35,576 bases of DNA from Pseudomonadales bacterium (GCA_022763285.1 JALEHB010000046.1:1-35576), one strand, 5' to 3'. Positions 14,635-22,455 are shown, counted from the stretch's first letter. The notes: generated by a model from the sequence alone, not told the origin. Made by a program: numbers and translations.

Positions 14635-15055
14635 TTTGGACGCGCCGGCTGCGAAACGCTGGCTCCGCGTTGCGGGAAATTTTTGATCGGATCACTTAGC
14701 AACCGTAAGCTCACCGCTCAAAAATTTCCCGCGCCTTGATCCAGCGCTTCTCGCTCGCCGCTCACATTGTCACCCGCCCGATTATTCTCGCCAGCATTAA
14801 GGTTTTGCATCGAACCTGAGCAATCAGCTGATTTCGCCGCTCGTGATCAATAATTGAGGCAGCAAAAACCTCTTGGATGAGATCAAGTTAGGAAAGAACA
14901 GAAAATTCAAACAATAGGTGAGATAGCGAGCAGCGAGCGAGGGACGTCGGAACAAGGCGCGGGATTTTTTTGATTCGGGAGCTTACTGTAGTAAGTGACC
15001 GGATCAAAACAATTCCGCAACGCAGTGCCGGCGTTCCGCAGCCGCTGCGTCCCAA
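14635..15055. repeat. Large inverted-repeat element, non-coding (MITE/REP-like)
   Basis: Two arms of about 140 bp, 14635-14774 and 14917-15055, are inverted copies of each other. By hand alignment about three quarters of the positions agree, with a single one-base gap. Shared blocks include GGACGC at the outer ends, GGCTGCG, GCGTTGCGG, TTTTGATC, TCACTTA, GTAAGCTC, CCCGCGCCTTG, CTCGCTCG and TCACC at the inner ends. Each arm is itself palindromic. In the left arm GCGGGAAATTTTTGA (14672-14686) and TCAAAAATTTCCCGC (14718-14732) are a perfect 15-bp inverted repeat. The right arm has an imperfect version centred on CTTACTGTAGTAAG. The roughly 140-bp middle holds AAGGTTTTGC/GCAAAAACCT and AATCAGCTGATT but no open frame I can support. 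It fills the gap between a terminator and a convergent stop codon. A dispersed, non-autonomous mobile repeat is the best guess. Confidence 0.75.
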
Positions 15056-15057
15056 TA

Positions 15058-15624
15058 CTACAGTCCGACGGGGTCAATGACCCTCTCAAAATCACCGCCG
15101 TCGCGGAAGACGGTGGACGTCTGATAGTAACCCGCTGTATAGAGTCGCAACACCACCATGCCAGACCCGCGGTTTTCCCAGAACCACCCGTGGATACCTG
15201 GGAAGGGGGCGTGGTAGGACCCTGACTTGTTCTCGGCGTTACCCTGCTCAAAACTCTCGGCATATTCCTCACCCAGACCCGCCGGTTCGGCGTGCATGTC
15301 GTAATAGAGCTCGCCGTCGGCAATCCAGCTGAACAGCATGGGGGCATCGAAATCCATCAGATATTTGTATTCCACCGACTGGAACGGGCCCAGTTCGAAC
15401 TCCACGAAGTCCTGGCGGTGATTTTCCAGTTTTTCCTCAATGGCCATTTCGTCTCTGGACAAGGCGGTCAGGCCCAGAGCATCGCCGGTGCCCAGGGGGT
15501 CGACTCCGAATTCCGCGGGCAGAATGGCCACCAGCAGTACGATCACTGCGACGATAAAGGCAATGACACTGGCGATGATAATGTTCTTCGGAGCGGGCGG
15601 GGTGTTGCTGTCAGGTTGTTTCAT
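15058..15624 (-). CDS. Single-pass membrane-anchored protein
   Basis: A 188-residue protein: short Pro-rich cytoplasmic start, one hydrophobic helix (about residues 14-36, NIIIASVIAFIVAVIVLLVA), then a periplasmic domain. The domain ends ADGELYYDMHAEPAG ... FPGIHGWFWENRGSGMVVLR, in which the 'HGWFWEN' plus beta-strand pattern recalls the end of GOLD-like beta-sandwich folds. That resemblance is by eye only. It is the third gene of a minus-strand set after the cytochrome lipoprotein and the HupE/UreJ-type protein (26 bp gap), the kind of partner often annotated simply as 'transmembrane anchor protein'. Its role is unknown. The stop codon lies 3 bp from the inverted-repeat element. Confidence 0.72.
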   Translation of the reverse strand: MKQPDSNTPPAPKNIIIASVIAFIVAVIVLLVAILPAEFGVDPLGTGDALGLTALSRDEMAIEEKLENHRQDFVEFELGPFQSVEYKYLMDFDAPMLFSWIADGELYYDMHAEPAGLGEEYAESFEQGNAENKSGSYHAPFPGIHGWFWENRGSGMVVLRLYTAGYYQTSTVFRDGGDFERVIDPVGL

Positions 15625-15650
15625 GGTGGCTCGATAGAAAATTGATCGGT

Positions 15651-16343
15651 TTAATAGGGCGGCTGCAGGAAGAAGGCGCTCAGTTGATAGCCAGCCAACA
15701 AAAAGCCGCCACTCATCAGGGCGGTGTTGGTGACAAAGGCATGGCGCAAATAGCTGGCGCTCGAACGCCAGACACTGAGGCCGATGAAGACGGCTGACAA
15801 GGCCAGTATCTGGCCTATTTCCACACCCACATTGAAACTGATGATATTGATGACCAGGCCATTTTCGGACAGGGTAAATTCCTGCAACTTGGTGGCCAGA
15901 CCGAGGCCGTGGAACAGGCCGAACACAAACACCGCGATTCGGGTGTTGGGTTCGAAGCCAAGAAATCGGCGAAAGCCATCCATGTTTTCAAAGGCCTTGT
16001 AGACGATTGACAGGCCGATAATGGCATCGATGAGATAGGCGTTTACCTGCAGATTGGCCAGCACGCCAAACAGCAGTGTAATGCTGTGGCCGATGGCAAA
16101 CAGGGTGACATACTGCACCACGTGACCGGGGCGATAGAGGAAGAAAATAACGCCGATCAGAAACAGCAGGTGGTCGTAGCCGGTGACCATATGCTTGGCC
16201 CCCAGATACATGAACGGGAACACCGCCGGGCCATCTATAGCCTGGACGAAGTTGGCGTCGGAACCTTCAATGGTATGACCCAGTGCGGCCATGCTGAACA
16301 GCATTAGCAGTGTCGCGGTACACAGCTTTGTGGCCAGATGCAT
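15651..16343 (-). CDS. HupE/UreJ family membrane protein
   Basis: A 230-residue integral membrane protein with a cleavable or first hydrophobic segment and about six further helices. The signature GAKHMVTGYDHLLFLIGVIF is the conserved metal-binding-type motif of the HupE/UreJ family, followed by FAIGHSITLLFG, VFGLFHGLGLATKLQ and NVGVEIGQILALSAV, with conserved His in or near the membrane. Family members are nickel, cobalt or copper permeases. The metal here cannot be read from sequence. It starts 3 bp after the cytochrome lipoprotein stop, so the two are tightly coupled, and it precedes the anchor gene. There is no hydrogenase or urease gene in the window, so classical HupE or UreJ roles are unlikely. 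Confidence 0.85.
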   Translation of the reverse strand: MHLATKLCTATLLMLFSMAALGHTIEGSDANFVQAIDGPAVFPFMYLGAKHMVTGYDHLLFLIGVIFFLYRPGHVVQYVTLFAIGHSITLLFGVLANLQVNAYLIDAIIGLSIVYKAFENMDGFRRFLGFEPNTRIAVFVFGLFHGLGLATKLQEFTLSENGLVINIISFNVGVEIGQILALSAVFIGLSVWRSSASYLRHAFVTNTALMSGGFLLAGYQLSAFFLQPPY

Positions 16344-16346
16344 TTT

Positions 16347-16868
16347 CTAGTCCGCCGGGCTGACGGCATCGTCAAAGCGATTCAGGATTTCCGGATTATA
16401 AGCCTGGTGGCAGGCAGTGCAGACGCTGTAAAGCTGTGCTCCGGCCTGGAAAAACTCTTCCTCGTCCTGGGCCTCGGCCGCTGCCATGGCGCGCCGGCCA
16501 GCCTCGCTCAGACCCTGGGAGTAAATCAGCCAGGCATCGTCATCCTCGCGACGTCCTGGCAATGCCAGGGAGTTACCGGTTTCCACGATCACCGCAGCCT
16601 GGGCGCGCACATAGGCCCAGCCGTCATCGGTAGTGGGGTAGAGTTCTTCGTAACCGGCCGAGTCCAGCACCCAGCCGCCGGAGTCCCAGAGGATGTCAGA
16701 GGCAGGTTCCAGTACCAGGGCCATCAGTTCCTGCATGTTAAGGCTGGTGTCGTATATGCTGGCTTCGTCCATGCTTTCTGATTCCGGGCTTTCGCCGGAA
16801 CAGGCGATCAGGCTCAGGGCCAGCAGTGCCAGACAGGCAGTGCGCAGACTGGAATTCGGCTTGTTCAT
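16347..16868 (-). CDS. Cytochrome c'-like lipoprotein (C-terminal CTACH haem site)
   Basis: A 173-residue lipoprotein: signal with lipobox LIAC (Cys23), an acidic Ser/Glu linker, then an all-helical domain. The haem c attachment motif CTACH (150-154) lies near the C-terminus, as in class II (cytochrome c'-type) four-helix cytochromes, and a preceding segment AEAQDEEEFFQAGAQLYSVC fits the last helix. The opening STLNMQELM-like region (residues 41-55, LNMQELMALVLEPASDILWD) also matches helix A of that fold, where a Met often sits near the haem. The start has an AGGA site 7 bases upstream. It is the first gene of the set with the HupE/UreJ-type and anchor proteins. The inferred role is electron transfer, gas binding or metal redox at the membrane surface. 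Confidence 0.82.
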   Translation of the reverse strand: MNKPNSSLRTACLALLALSLIACSGESPESESMDEASIYDTSLNMQELMALVLEPASDILWDSGGWVLDSAGYEELYPTTDDGWAYVRAQAAVIVETGNSLALPGRREDDDAWLIYSQGLSEAGRRAMAAAEAQDEEEFFQAGAQLYSVCTACHQAYNPEILNRFDDAVSPAD

Positions 16869-17041
16869 AGTGCATCCTGTGGAAAGTATCCGTTTAACCC
16901 TTTGGCAGGATTGGTCCTGCGCCGGGCTAATTCTCTGATTCGCTGCAAGTCTGCCCTAATTCGGACAGCAGTTCCACTGCCCGGCGATGAGTTCGGCTCT
17001 GGCTGCGATGCCTGCTGTTGGCGGCCTTATCAGGAGTTTGC

Positions 17042-18199
17042 ATGAAGCTTTACACATCTCTGCACCGTTTGTTATTCCTGTGCCTGTTGGTGGGTCTGAG
17101 CGGCGCTGTCGGGGCGGCCGAGCTAAAATTGCTGCCGACACCGGACAATGGCTTGCAGCCGCGCCTGGTGACTGACTCCCAAGGCGCTGTACATTTGCTG
17201 TATTTCAAGAAGCGTCTCAATCGTCCTGCCGCCCGTGAGGGCAGTCTGTTCTATCGGCAGTATTTGCCAGAGCAAGGTCGCTTCAGTAATCCGGTCCGGG
17301 TATCCAGCCAGGCTTTCAATGTACAAAGCTTTGCCATCGCTCGCGCTTCCATGGCCATCGATGCCGCCGGACGTGCTCATGTAATGTGGTACCTGCCCCG
17401 CTCTTCGGTTTATTACTACACGCGTTCCAATCCCGAGCGTACCGCCTTCGAGGAACAGCGGTCCATGGTGCAGGACTATGCCGTGGGGCTGGATGCCTCT
17501 GGCGATGTGGCAGCGATCAATGAACAGGTTGCCATCGTCTGGGCGGCAGGGGATCTGAGTCGTGAAGCGGAGCGAGCCAGCTATGCCCGCTTTTCCCATG
17601 ACGGCGGTGCCAGCTTCGGGCAGGAAACATTGATCAGTAGTCCGGATCTTGGTGCCTGTGCCTGCTGTTCCCTGGCTGCTGACTATCTGAATCAGAACCA
17701 GTTGCTGGTGGCCTACCGGTCGGCTATCGATGGCATCGGCCGGCACATGCAGTTACTCACTGTACAGGGGGTGGACAATGCCCCCACCGGATCCAGCTAT
17801 GCTCCGGTGCAGCCTGGGCAGCAATGGGAAGCCAGTTTCTGTCCCCTCAGCACCAATGACATTGCTGCAGATAGTCAGGAGCGGCGCTGGCTGGTATTCG
17901 AGACCGAAAGTCGCATCATGCAAATGCGCCTGCCAGACGGCGACATTCTGGCTGCGGGCGAGCCGTTTACACAAACCCGCCAGAAACATCCGGCCATGGC
18001 GGTTAATGCAGTGGGTCAGCGCCTGATCGCCTGGGGTGAGGCTATCAGTCATACCCGGGGCGGGCGTCTGAATATGGCGCAGTTTGAGGGGGATGCTGCG
18101 GTCGAGGATTTTGACTTCAGTGAGGAAATCCGCATTCCGGATTTCAGCTTTCCGGCCGCTGCGGCATTGCCGGATGGCAGCTTTCTGGTGCTTTACTAG
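17042..18199 (+). CDS. Secreted BNR/sialidase-like beta-propeller protein with CxCC motif
   Basis: A 385-residue protein with a signal peptide (MKLYTSLHRLLFLCLLVGLS ... GAAE). The start at 17042 is chosen for its AGGAG site and signal; an upstream in-frame ATG at 17018 is poorer. The body shows BNR-like strands: DSQGAVHLLYFKKRLN, DAAGRAHVMWYLPRSSV, FSHDGGASFGQETLISSPDL and AVNAVGQRLIAWGEAIS. The Asp box SHDGGASFG is clear, but the catalytic Arg triad and Tyr/Glu of true sialidases are not evident, so hydrolase activity is doubtful. After LGA comes Cys206-Ala-Cys208-Cys209, an unusual cluster that could bind a metal or form disulfides. It diverges from the cytochrome/HupE set with a 173-bp shared upstream region, so the two may be functionally linked. 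Confidence 0.78.
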   Translation: MKLYTSLHRLLFLCLLVGLSGAVGAAELKLLPTPDNGLQPRLVTDSQGAVHLLYFKKRLNRPAAREGSLFYRQYLPEQGRFSNPVRVSSQAFNVQSFAIARASMAIDAAGRAHVMWYLPRSSVYYYTRSNPERTAFEEQRSMVQDYAVGLDASGDVAAINEQVAIVWAAGDLSREAERASYARFSHDGGASFGQETLISSPDLGACACCSLAADYLNQNQLLVAYRSAIDGIGRHMQLLTVQGVDNAPTGSSYAPVQPGQQWEASFCPLSTNDIAADSQERRWLVFETESRIMQMRLPDGDILAAGEPFTQTRQKHPAMAVNAVGQRLIAWGEAISHTRGGRLNMAQFEGDAAVEDFDFSEEIRIPDFSFPAAAALPDGSFLVLY

Positions 18200-18232
18200 T
18201 CGTCTTTTCAGTCCTTAACCAAGCCCTCTTGT

Positions 18233-18862
18233 CTAGTCGGGGCGGCTCTGTTGCTGGCGCAGGTTTTCCAGTTCCAGTTGCCGCCACAATTCACTGGTTT
18301 CGGCGCGCAAACGTCGATTGACGGCCTCGGTGTTGCTGCTCTGGCTGCGGCGGTAATCCTGATACCAGGCCTGTGAATCAATGCGGCCCGGGCCTGTTGC
18401 TGCCAGAGCCTGTTGCAGGGCGGCAAAACTGCTTGCCACATGCTCGGTGCGTGCCAGCAGGGCGTTCTCTCCGCAATACATTTCGATACTCATCAGTCTT
18501 TGCAGATTGAGGGAATCATCCTGGGCGGGCGCTGCGCCCTGGCGGCTGTCAATCAGCGCCTGGCGCCATTGCTTCAGGGCCTGGCACTGCGCCAGATACT
18601 CAGCCACGGTATTGCCATCAATGGCCGCCAGAAAATCCCGGCAGCGTTCGCCTGCCTGATCCGTTCCGGAATCATCCAGACTCTGTTGGCAGGCAAGCGC
18701 CTGCTGGTCCAATCCCAGCAGCAATTGCCGAATGGTTTCCAGGCGGGCCTCGGGACTGACTGTCTGTGACAGGGCTGCAGGAGCAGTCAGCAGCAGTGCC
18801 AGCCCCCAGGCCAGTGGCAGGGGGAGGCGAAAGCAACGAGGCTGTTTACTCGTATAACTCAA
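18233..18862 (-). CDS. Secreted helical protein of unknown function (TTG start)
   Basis: A 209-residue protein with a hydrophobic signal (LPLAWGLALLLTAPAALSQ, cleavage near residue 33). The mature part is helical and rich in Q, L, A and R, with five cysteines (in ALACQQS, GERCRDF, LAQCQAL and MYCGEN among others) that could form disulfides in the periplasm. The initiation codon is TTG (18862). There is no ATG before the signal, and the only other choices would remove its basic start. The gene overlaps the end of the YkgJ-like gene by 17 bases, so it is probably co-translated with it. I do not recognise a family. Confidence 0.65.
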   Translation of the reverse strand: MSYTSKQPRCFRLPLPLAWGLALLLTAPAALSQTVSPEARLETIRQLLLGLDQQALACQQSLDDSGTDQAGERCRDFLAAIDGNTVAEYLAQCQALKQWRQALIDSRQGAAPAQDDSLNLQRLMSIEMYCGENALLARTEHVASSFAALQQALAATGPGRIDSQAWYQDYRRSQSSNTEAVNRRLRAETSELWRQLELENLRQQQSRPD

Positions 18863-19280
18863 AACGTTTATCCCATTTCTTGAAGCGCTGGCGACAGTAT
18901 TTCATTAACTGCTGGTAGTCGGCAAAAAAGTGTTCGCTGGCCTCTGCAATGGATTCATCGTATTCACAGAAATCGTTCTCGTATTCACGGCATACCCAGG
19001 GCCGCTTCTCATAGATACCGCAGGCGCCACCCGGCAGTAAATGCTGGCAGTGGGCCTTGATGTGTAAAAACCAGCCGTCGGCATCCTTGAAGATATTGAT
19101 GTTGTCATGGGATACCTGCCAGAGCAGATGATCGAAGTCTTCCTTGCTTCTCGGCGCGGGGATCTTCTGGTTGATGGAATTACAGCAAATGGATTTTTTG
19201 CACTTGCCGCATTTTCCGTCGAGTTCAACTTCGCCGATGGCATCCACATCGACAACCTTGATGGCGTTCTTTGCATTCAT
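18846..19280 (-). CDS. YkgJ-family cysteine-cluster protein
   Basis: A 144-residue cytoplasmic protein. Cysteines cluster as CGKCKKSICC (residues 24-33) near the N-terminus and again in HCQHLLPGGACGIYEKRPWV followed by CREYENDFC, the arrangement of the YkgJ (zinc- or iron-chelating, formerly UPF0153) family. Known proteins of the family are proposed to bind an iron-sulfur cluster or zinc, and their cellular role is not settled. The start codon is ATG at 19280. The downstream secreted protein overlaps it by 17 bases. There is no obvious functional partner other than that overlap. Confidence 0.85.
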   Translation of the reverse strand: MNAKNAIKVVDVDAIGEVELDGKCGKCKKSICCNSINQKIPAPRSKEDFDHLLWQVSHDNINIFKDADGWFLHIKAHCQHLLPGGACGIYEKRPWVCREYENDFCEYDESIAEASEHFFADYQQLMKYCRQRFKKWDKRFELYE

Positions 19281-19500
19281 ACTACTTACCGCTGCAGGGA
19301 AGGGCTGTTGTGCTTATCTTAACACCGCTGTGTGAGCAGAATGAATGCATACACTGCACAACGATCACTGCAGCTGCCCGGCTCTTCACAGGGACGTTTG
19401 CGAAGACTCTTCAGAGAGCTTTCTCCAGGTCTTTACAAGCGGACAGTGGCTATCCAAAATGGCAGGGCGATAAAAGCCACGGATCCGGAGCCTGCCTGCA

Positions 19501-21747
19501 ATGACAACAAAAAATTACAAGCGCTTGCTGCTTAGCCTGCTGGCTGGTTTTATGCTGGCTTCCTGCTCCGAAGAGGCAACAGTCCCCACGGCTGGTAGCA
19601 GTTTGACCGATGCCGGTGCCAGCGGACTCAGCCTGCGCAGCGTCTCGACCCAATCCTGGCTGGTCACCGGCGGTGATGTGCTGCTGGAAGCAGAGCTGCA
19701 ATCCGGCGAGTTGCAGACCACCGGGATGGAGCTGCAGGTGAACGGCGAGCCTGCCTCTGCGGCCATGATGGCCCTGTCTTCACAGCGCGTGCAGATGTTG
19801 CTGGAGAATCTGCCCGAGGGGGACAGCACAGTCAGCCTTGCGCTGCCGGCCCAGGGGCTTACAGCCAGCCTGGAAATCAGCAATTACCCCATAGCCGGAC
19901 CGATTATTTCCGGGCCCCATGAAACCCCTTTTTATTGTCAGACCACTGATTTCGAACTGGTCAGCGGCGGCAAGCTGGGGCCGGCCCTGGACAGTGACTG
20001 CTTTGTACCAACCCGGGTGGACTACGTCTATCTGTCCCAAAATGACGGTGAATTCAAAGCCTGGCCGCCGGAGTCTGCTGACGGGGAGGCCGAGCCTGGC
20101 TCGGACCTTGCGCTAATCAGCACTGCCGACGGCGGCAGCATTCCCTATATCGTCCGTGTTGAAACCGGGGTTGTTAACCGGGCTATCTATGAGATTGCCA
20201 TGCTCCACGATCCTGACAGCCCGGCACCGGGGCCGTTCAATCGCAGTGCCAACTGGAATGGCAAACTGGTCTACACCCATGGTGGTGGCTGTCGCAGTGG
20301 CTGGTACCAGCAGGGTGATCGCACTGGCGGGGTAATGCGGGACGGCCTGTTGCGCATGGGCTATGCCCTGGTGTCAGCCTCGCTCAATGTTTTTGGACAG
20401 AACTGCAATGACCTGCTGGCCTCGGAAACCCATATCATGGTCAAGGAACGCTTCATTGAGCACTACGGTGAGCCGATCTATACCATTGCCACCGGTGCTT
20501 CCGGAGGTTCCTACCAGTCCCATCAAACCGCGGACAACTACCCCGGCGTCTTCGACGGTCTGATCGTGGCGGCCAGTTTTCCCGATGTGACATCGGCCAC
20601 TATCTTCACCCTGGCGGATGCCCGGCTGTTGCATTACTACTTCAATGAGATCAATCCTGATGGCTTCGACCCGCAGCAGCAACAGGCTGTGGCCGGCTTT
20701 GGTCGTCATGCCTCCATCGCCAATCTGGCCCGCGGTGCGGCCCGGCTGGACCCGATTTTTGAAGAAGGTATCGCCGAGGAACAGCAGGGAGGCGAAGTCA
20801 GCATCCCGGCACTGGAAGAACGTCGCTATCATCCGGCCGCCGCCAATGGCGTGCGGGCCACCGTGTATGATCACACCGTCAATGTCTATGGCCGACTGGA
20901 CGGGACCACTATCGCCCGACGGCCACTGGACAATGTGGGGGTGCAATATGGCCTGGGTGCCCTCAACAATGGCCATCTTTCTGTGCAACAGTTTCTGGAT
21001 CTGAATCGGGATATTGGCGGCTTTGACTACGATATGAATCATGTCCCGGAGCGGCACCAGGCTGATCGTCTTGCCAGTCAGCGTGCCATCGAATCCGGGC
21101 GCATATTGTTTGGCGGAGCAGGGCTGGCCACTACACCGGTAATCGACTATCGCAGCTATACCGACCACCGTGACGGGGGCGATATTCATATGATCGTGCA
21201 CCAGTTTTCCACTCGCCAGCGAATGGTCCAGGCCAACGGCAGCGCCGACAATCATGTCATGAAAGTGGGCGGGCGCTGGGGCTTTACTGAAGAGGAACCG
21301 GATCTGGCTGAATTGTTTCGGCAGATGGATGCCTGGCTAATGGCCATTGCCAATGACCAGTCTGATCAGGATGCGCGCCAGAAAATGCTGGCCAACAAGC
21401 CGCAGGACCTGATGGATTCCTGCTGGGATAATCGTGATGGACAGCCGGTGGAAGTGTTCGAAACCCAGACCTATATCGGTGATGGCCTTTGTAATGGTCT
21501 TTATCCGGCCTATCCGACGCCACGGCATGTGGCGGGTGCGCCTCTGGCCAATGATATCGTCAGCTGTGTGCTGCGCCCATTGAGCAGATCGGATTATGCC
21601 GTCAGCTTCAGTGATGAGCAGTGGCAACAATTGCAGACCATTTTTCCGGGCGGCGTCTGCGACTGGTCAAGAGGCGATGCCAGTGCTTCCATTCATCAGG
21701 GAGTCTGGGCCTCCTTTGGCCCCTCACCAGTCAACCGCTTGTACTGA
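19501..21747 (+). CDS. DUF6351 family lipoprotein, alpha/beta-hydrolase-like
   Basis: A 748-residue lipoprotein with signal and lipobox LASC (Cys22). Residues about 40-140 look like a beta-sandwich (GGDVLLEAELQSGELQTTGM). The large C-terminal part resembles DUF6351: FNRSANWNGKLVYTHGGGCR followed by SGWYQQG, then ATGASGGSYQSHQTADNYPG, in which Ser334 sits in a GxSxG-type nucleophile elbow, and FDGLIVAASFPDVTS. Late segments such as YTDHRDGGDIHMIVHQFSTR could carry the Asp/His of a triad. DUF6351 members are large secreted putative hydrolases (tannase-like fold suspected) with no assigned substrate. The ATG is preceded by CGGAG 11 bases away. The gene is isolated, with convergent genes downstream. 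Confidence 0.85.
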   Translation: MTTKNYKRLLLSLLAGFMLASCSEEATVPTAGSSLTDAGASGLSLRSVSTQSWLVTGGDVLLEAELQSGELQTTGMELQVNGEPASAAMMALSSQRVQMLLENLPEGDSTVSLALPAQGLTASLEISNYPIAGPIISGPHETPFYCQTTDFELVSGGKLGPALDSDCFVPTRVDYVYLSQNDGEFKAWPPESADGEAEPGSDLALISTADGGSIPYIVRVETGVVNRAIYEIAMLHDPDSPAPGPFNRSANWNGKLVYTHGGGCRSGWYQQGDRTGGVMRDGLLRMGYALVSASLNVFGQNCNDLLASETHIMVKERFIEHYGEPIYTIATGASGGSYQSHQTADNYPGVFDGLIVAASFPDVTSATIFTLADARLLHYYFNEINPDGFDPQQQQAVAGFGRHASIANLARGAARLDPIFEEGIAEEQQGGEVSIPALEERRYHPAAANGVRATVYDHTVNVYGRLDGTTIARRPLDNVGVQYGLGALNNGHLSVQQFLDLNRDIGGFDYDMNHVPERHQADRLASQRAIESGRILFGGAGLATTPVIDYRSYTDHRDGGDIHMIVHQFSTRQRMVQANGSADNHVMKVGGRWGFTEEEPDLAELFRQMDAWLMAIANDQSDQDARQKMLANKPQDLMDSCWDNRDGQPVEVFETQTYIGDGLCNGLYPAYPTPRHVAGAPLANDIVSCVLRPLSRSDYAVSFSDEQWQQLQTIFPGGVCDWSRGDASASIHQGVWASFGPSPVNRLY

Positions 21748-21763
21748 GAACGCCGTGGTTAAT

Positions 21764-21786
21764 GGGCTTGGCACCAGCCAAGTCCC
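21764..21786 (+). terminator. Hairpin after the DUF6351 gene
   Basis: GGGCTTGGC (21764-21772) pairs with GCCAAG-T-CCC (21777-21786, one bulged T) around the loop ACCA. It lies 17 bases after the stop and just before the convergent zinc-finger gene. The following sequence is AT-rich but not a T run. Confidence 0.5.
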
Positions 21787-21819
21787 TAATTGAATTGATT
21801 GTTATGTGTCGATAGCTCA

Positions 21820-22026
21820 TTAGTCTAAAGGAAACCCACTGTCTCTGAGCGCGTCGCACGCATTCCTGATACAGTCTCGGCACAAGAAAACATTGTCACG
21901 CCCAGCAACAACCTTTCCGATATGATCAGGCTTTCGCCGACACAGACGACAAGCTGGAATATCTTCAGCCCTCACATTAGATTGCTGATTTTTAATCTCT
22001 TCACTGGAAATCCAACCATTTTCCAC
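21820..22026 (-). CDS. Stand-alone ClpX-type C4 zinc-finger protein
   Basis: A 68-residue protein read from a GTG at 22026. The core is CRLCRRKPDHIGKVVAGRDN then VFLCRDCI, which matches the N-terminal zinc-binding domain of ClpX: C-x2-C, a 20-residue middle with K..AG, then C-x2-C. In ClpX this domain dimerises and binds adaptors and substrates. Here there is no AAA+ domain after it; the frame closes after NACDALRDSGFPLD. The N-terminal 25 residues are polar and unrelated. It could be a ClpX adaptor or a decoy that competes for ClpX partners. The gene sits alone between a convergent hydrolase gene and the DUF6768 gene (54 bp away, same strand). Confidence 0.75.
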   Translation of the reverse strand: MENGWISSEEIKNQQSNVRAEDIPACRLCRRKPDHIGKVVAGRDNVFLCRDCIRNACDALRDSGFPLD

Positions 22027-22080
22027 GATTATTTACCCATCAGTCTTGCAGTGAATTAAACTAGACACATAGCAGGGGTA

Positions 22081-22455
22081 TTACTGAGCGCCGTTCTTTT
22101 CCAGCATAACTCGCAATTCCAGGCGCTTGATCTCCCGCATCAGCTCCAGTTTCTGCAGTTGTTGCCAGCCTATCACCTTGATCACGATAATGATGGCCAG
22201 GCAGGTCTGAATCGCCAGCATCCACATCAGCTGTTGCTGCAGCTCCTCACTGCCTAAAAACTGGCTCAGGCAGTAGAGCCCCAGCACAAAAATCACCAGC
22301 CCCAGAATCCACATATACCAGGTCAGCCAGGCCTGCTTGCCCTTCAGGGCCATAGCCAGCATCTGGAACAGACCCAGTTGTTCGTCGAGTGCTTGCACCG
22401 CCTGTTGTTCCTCGTCCGACAGGGCAGCACGAATTTTTTCATCGAGCTCGTTCAT
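22081..22455 (-). CDS. DUF6768 family membrane protein
   Basis: A 124-residue protein starting MNELDEKIRAALSDEEQQ, with two hydrophobic helices (about 46-66, WYMWILGLVIFVLGLYCLSQ, and 76-95, LMWMLAIQTCLAIIIVIKVI) and a charged C-terminal tail. The start at 22455 has a GGAGG site 7 bases upstream, inside the sigma gene, and overlaps the sigma stop by 17 bases; a longer frame from 22494 is not favoured. Small DUF6768 proteins recur directly after ECF sigma genes, so it may regulate or anchor that sigma factor. That role is inferred from position. Confidence 0.8.
   Translation of the reverse strand: MNELDEKIRAALSDEEQQAVQALDEQLGLFQMLAMALKGKQAWLTWYMWILGLVIFVLGLYCLSQFLGSEELQQQLMWMLAIQTCLAIIIVIKVIGWQQLQKLELMREIKRLELRVMLEKNGAQ

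Noticed and set aside
14776-14916. Possible small gene in the middle of the inverted-repeat element
   Set aside because: No open frame with a ribosome site and plausible composition; stops are frequent and the stretch has only short inverted repeats.
16869-17041. Possible metal-regulator (Fur/Zur-type) box between the cytochrome and BNR genes
   Set aside because: I found no convincing long A/T-rich palindrome or known consensus, so no regulator is claimed.
20374-21255. 293-codon minus-strand frame inside the DUF6351 gene
   Set aside because: No ribosome site, no domain, and wholly inside a well-supported plus-strand gene.
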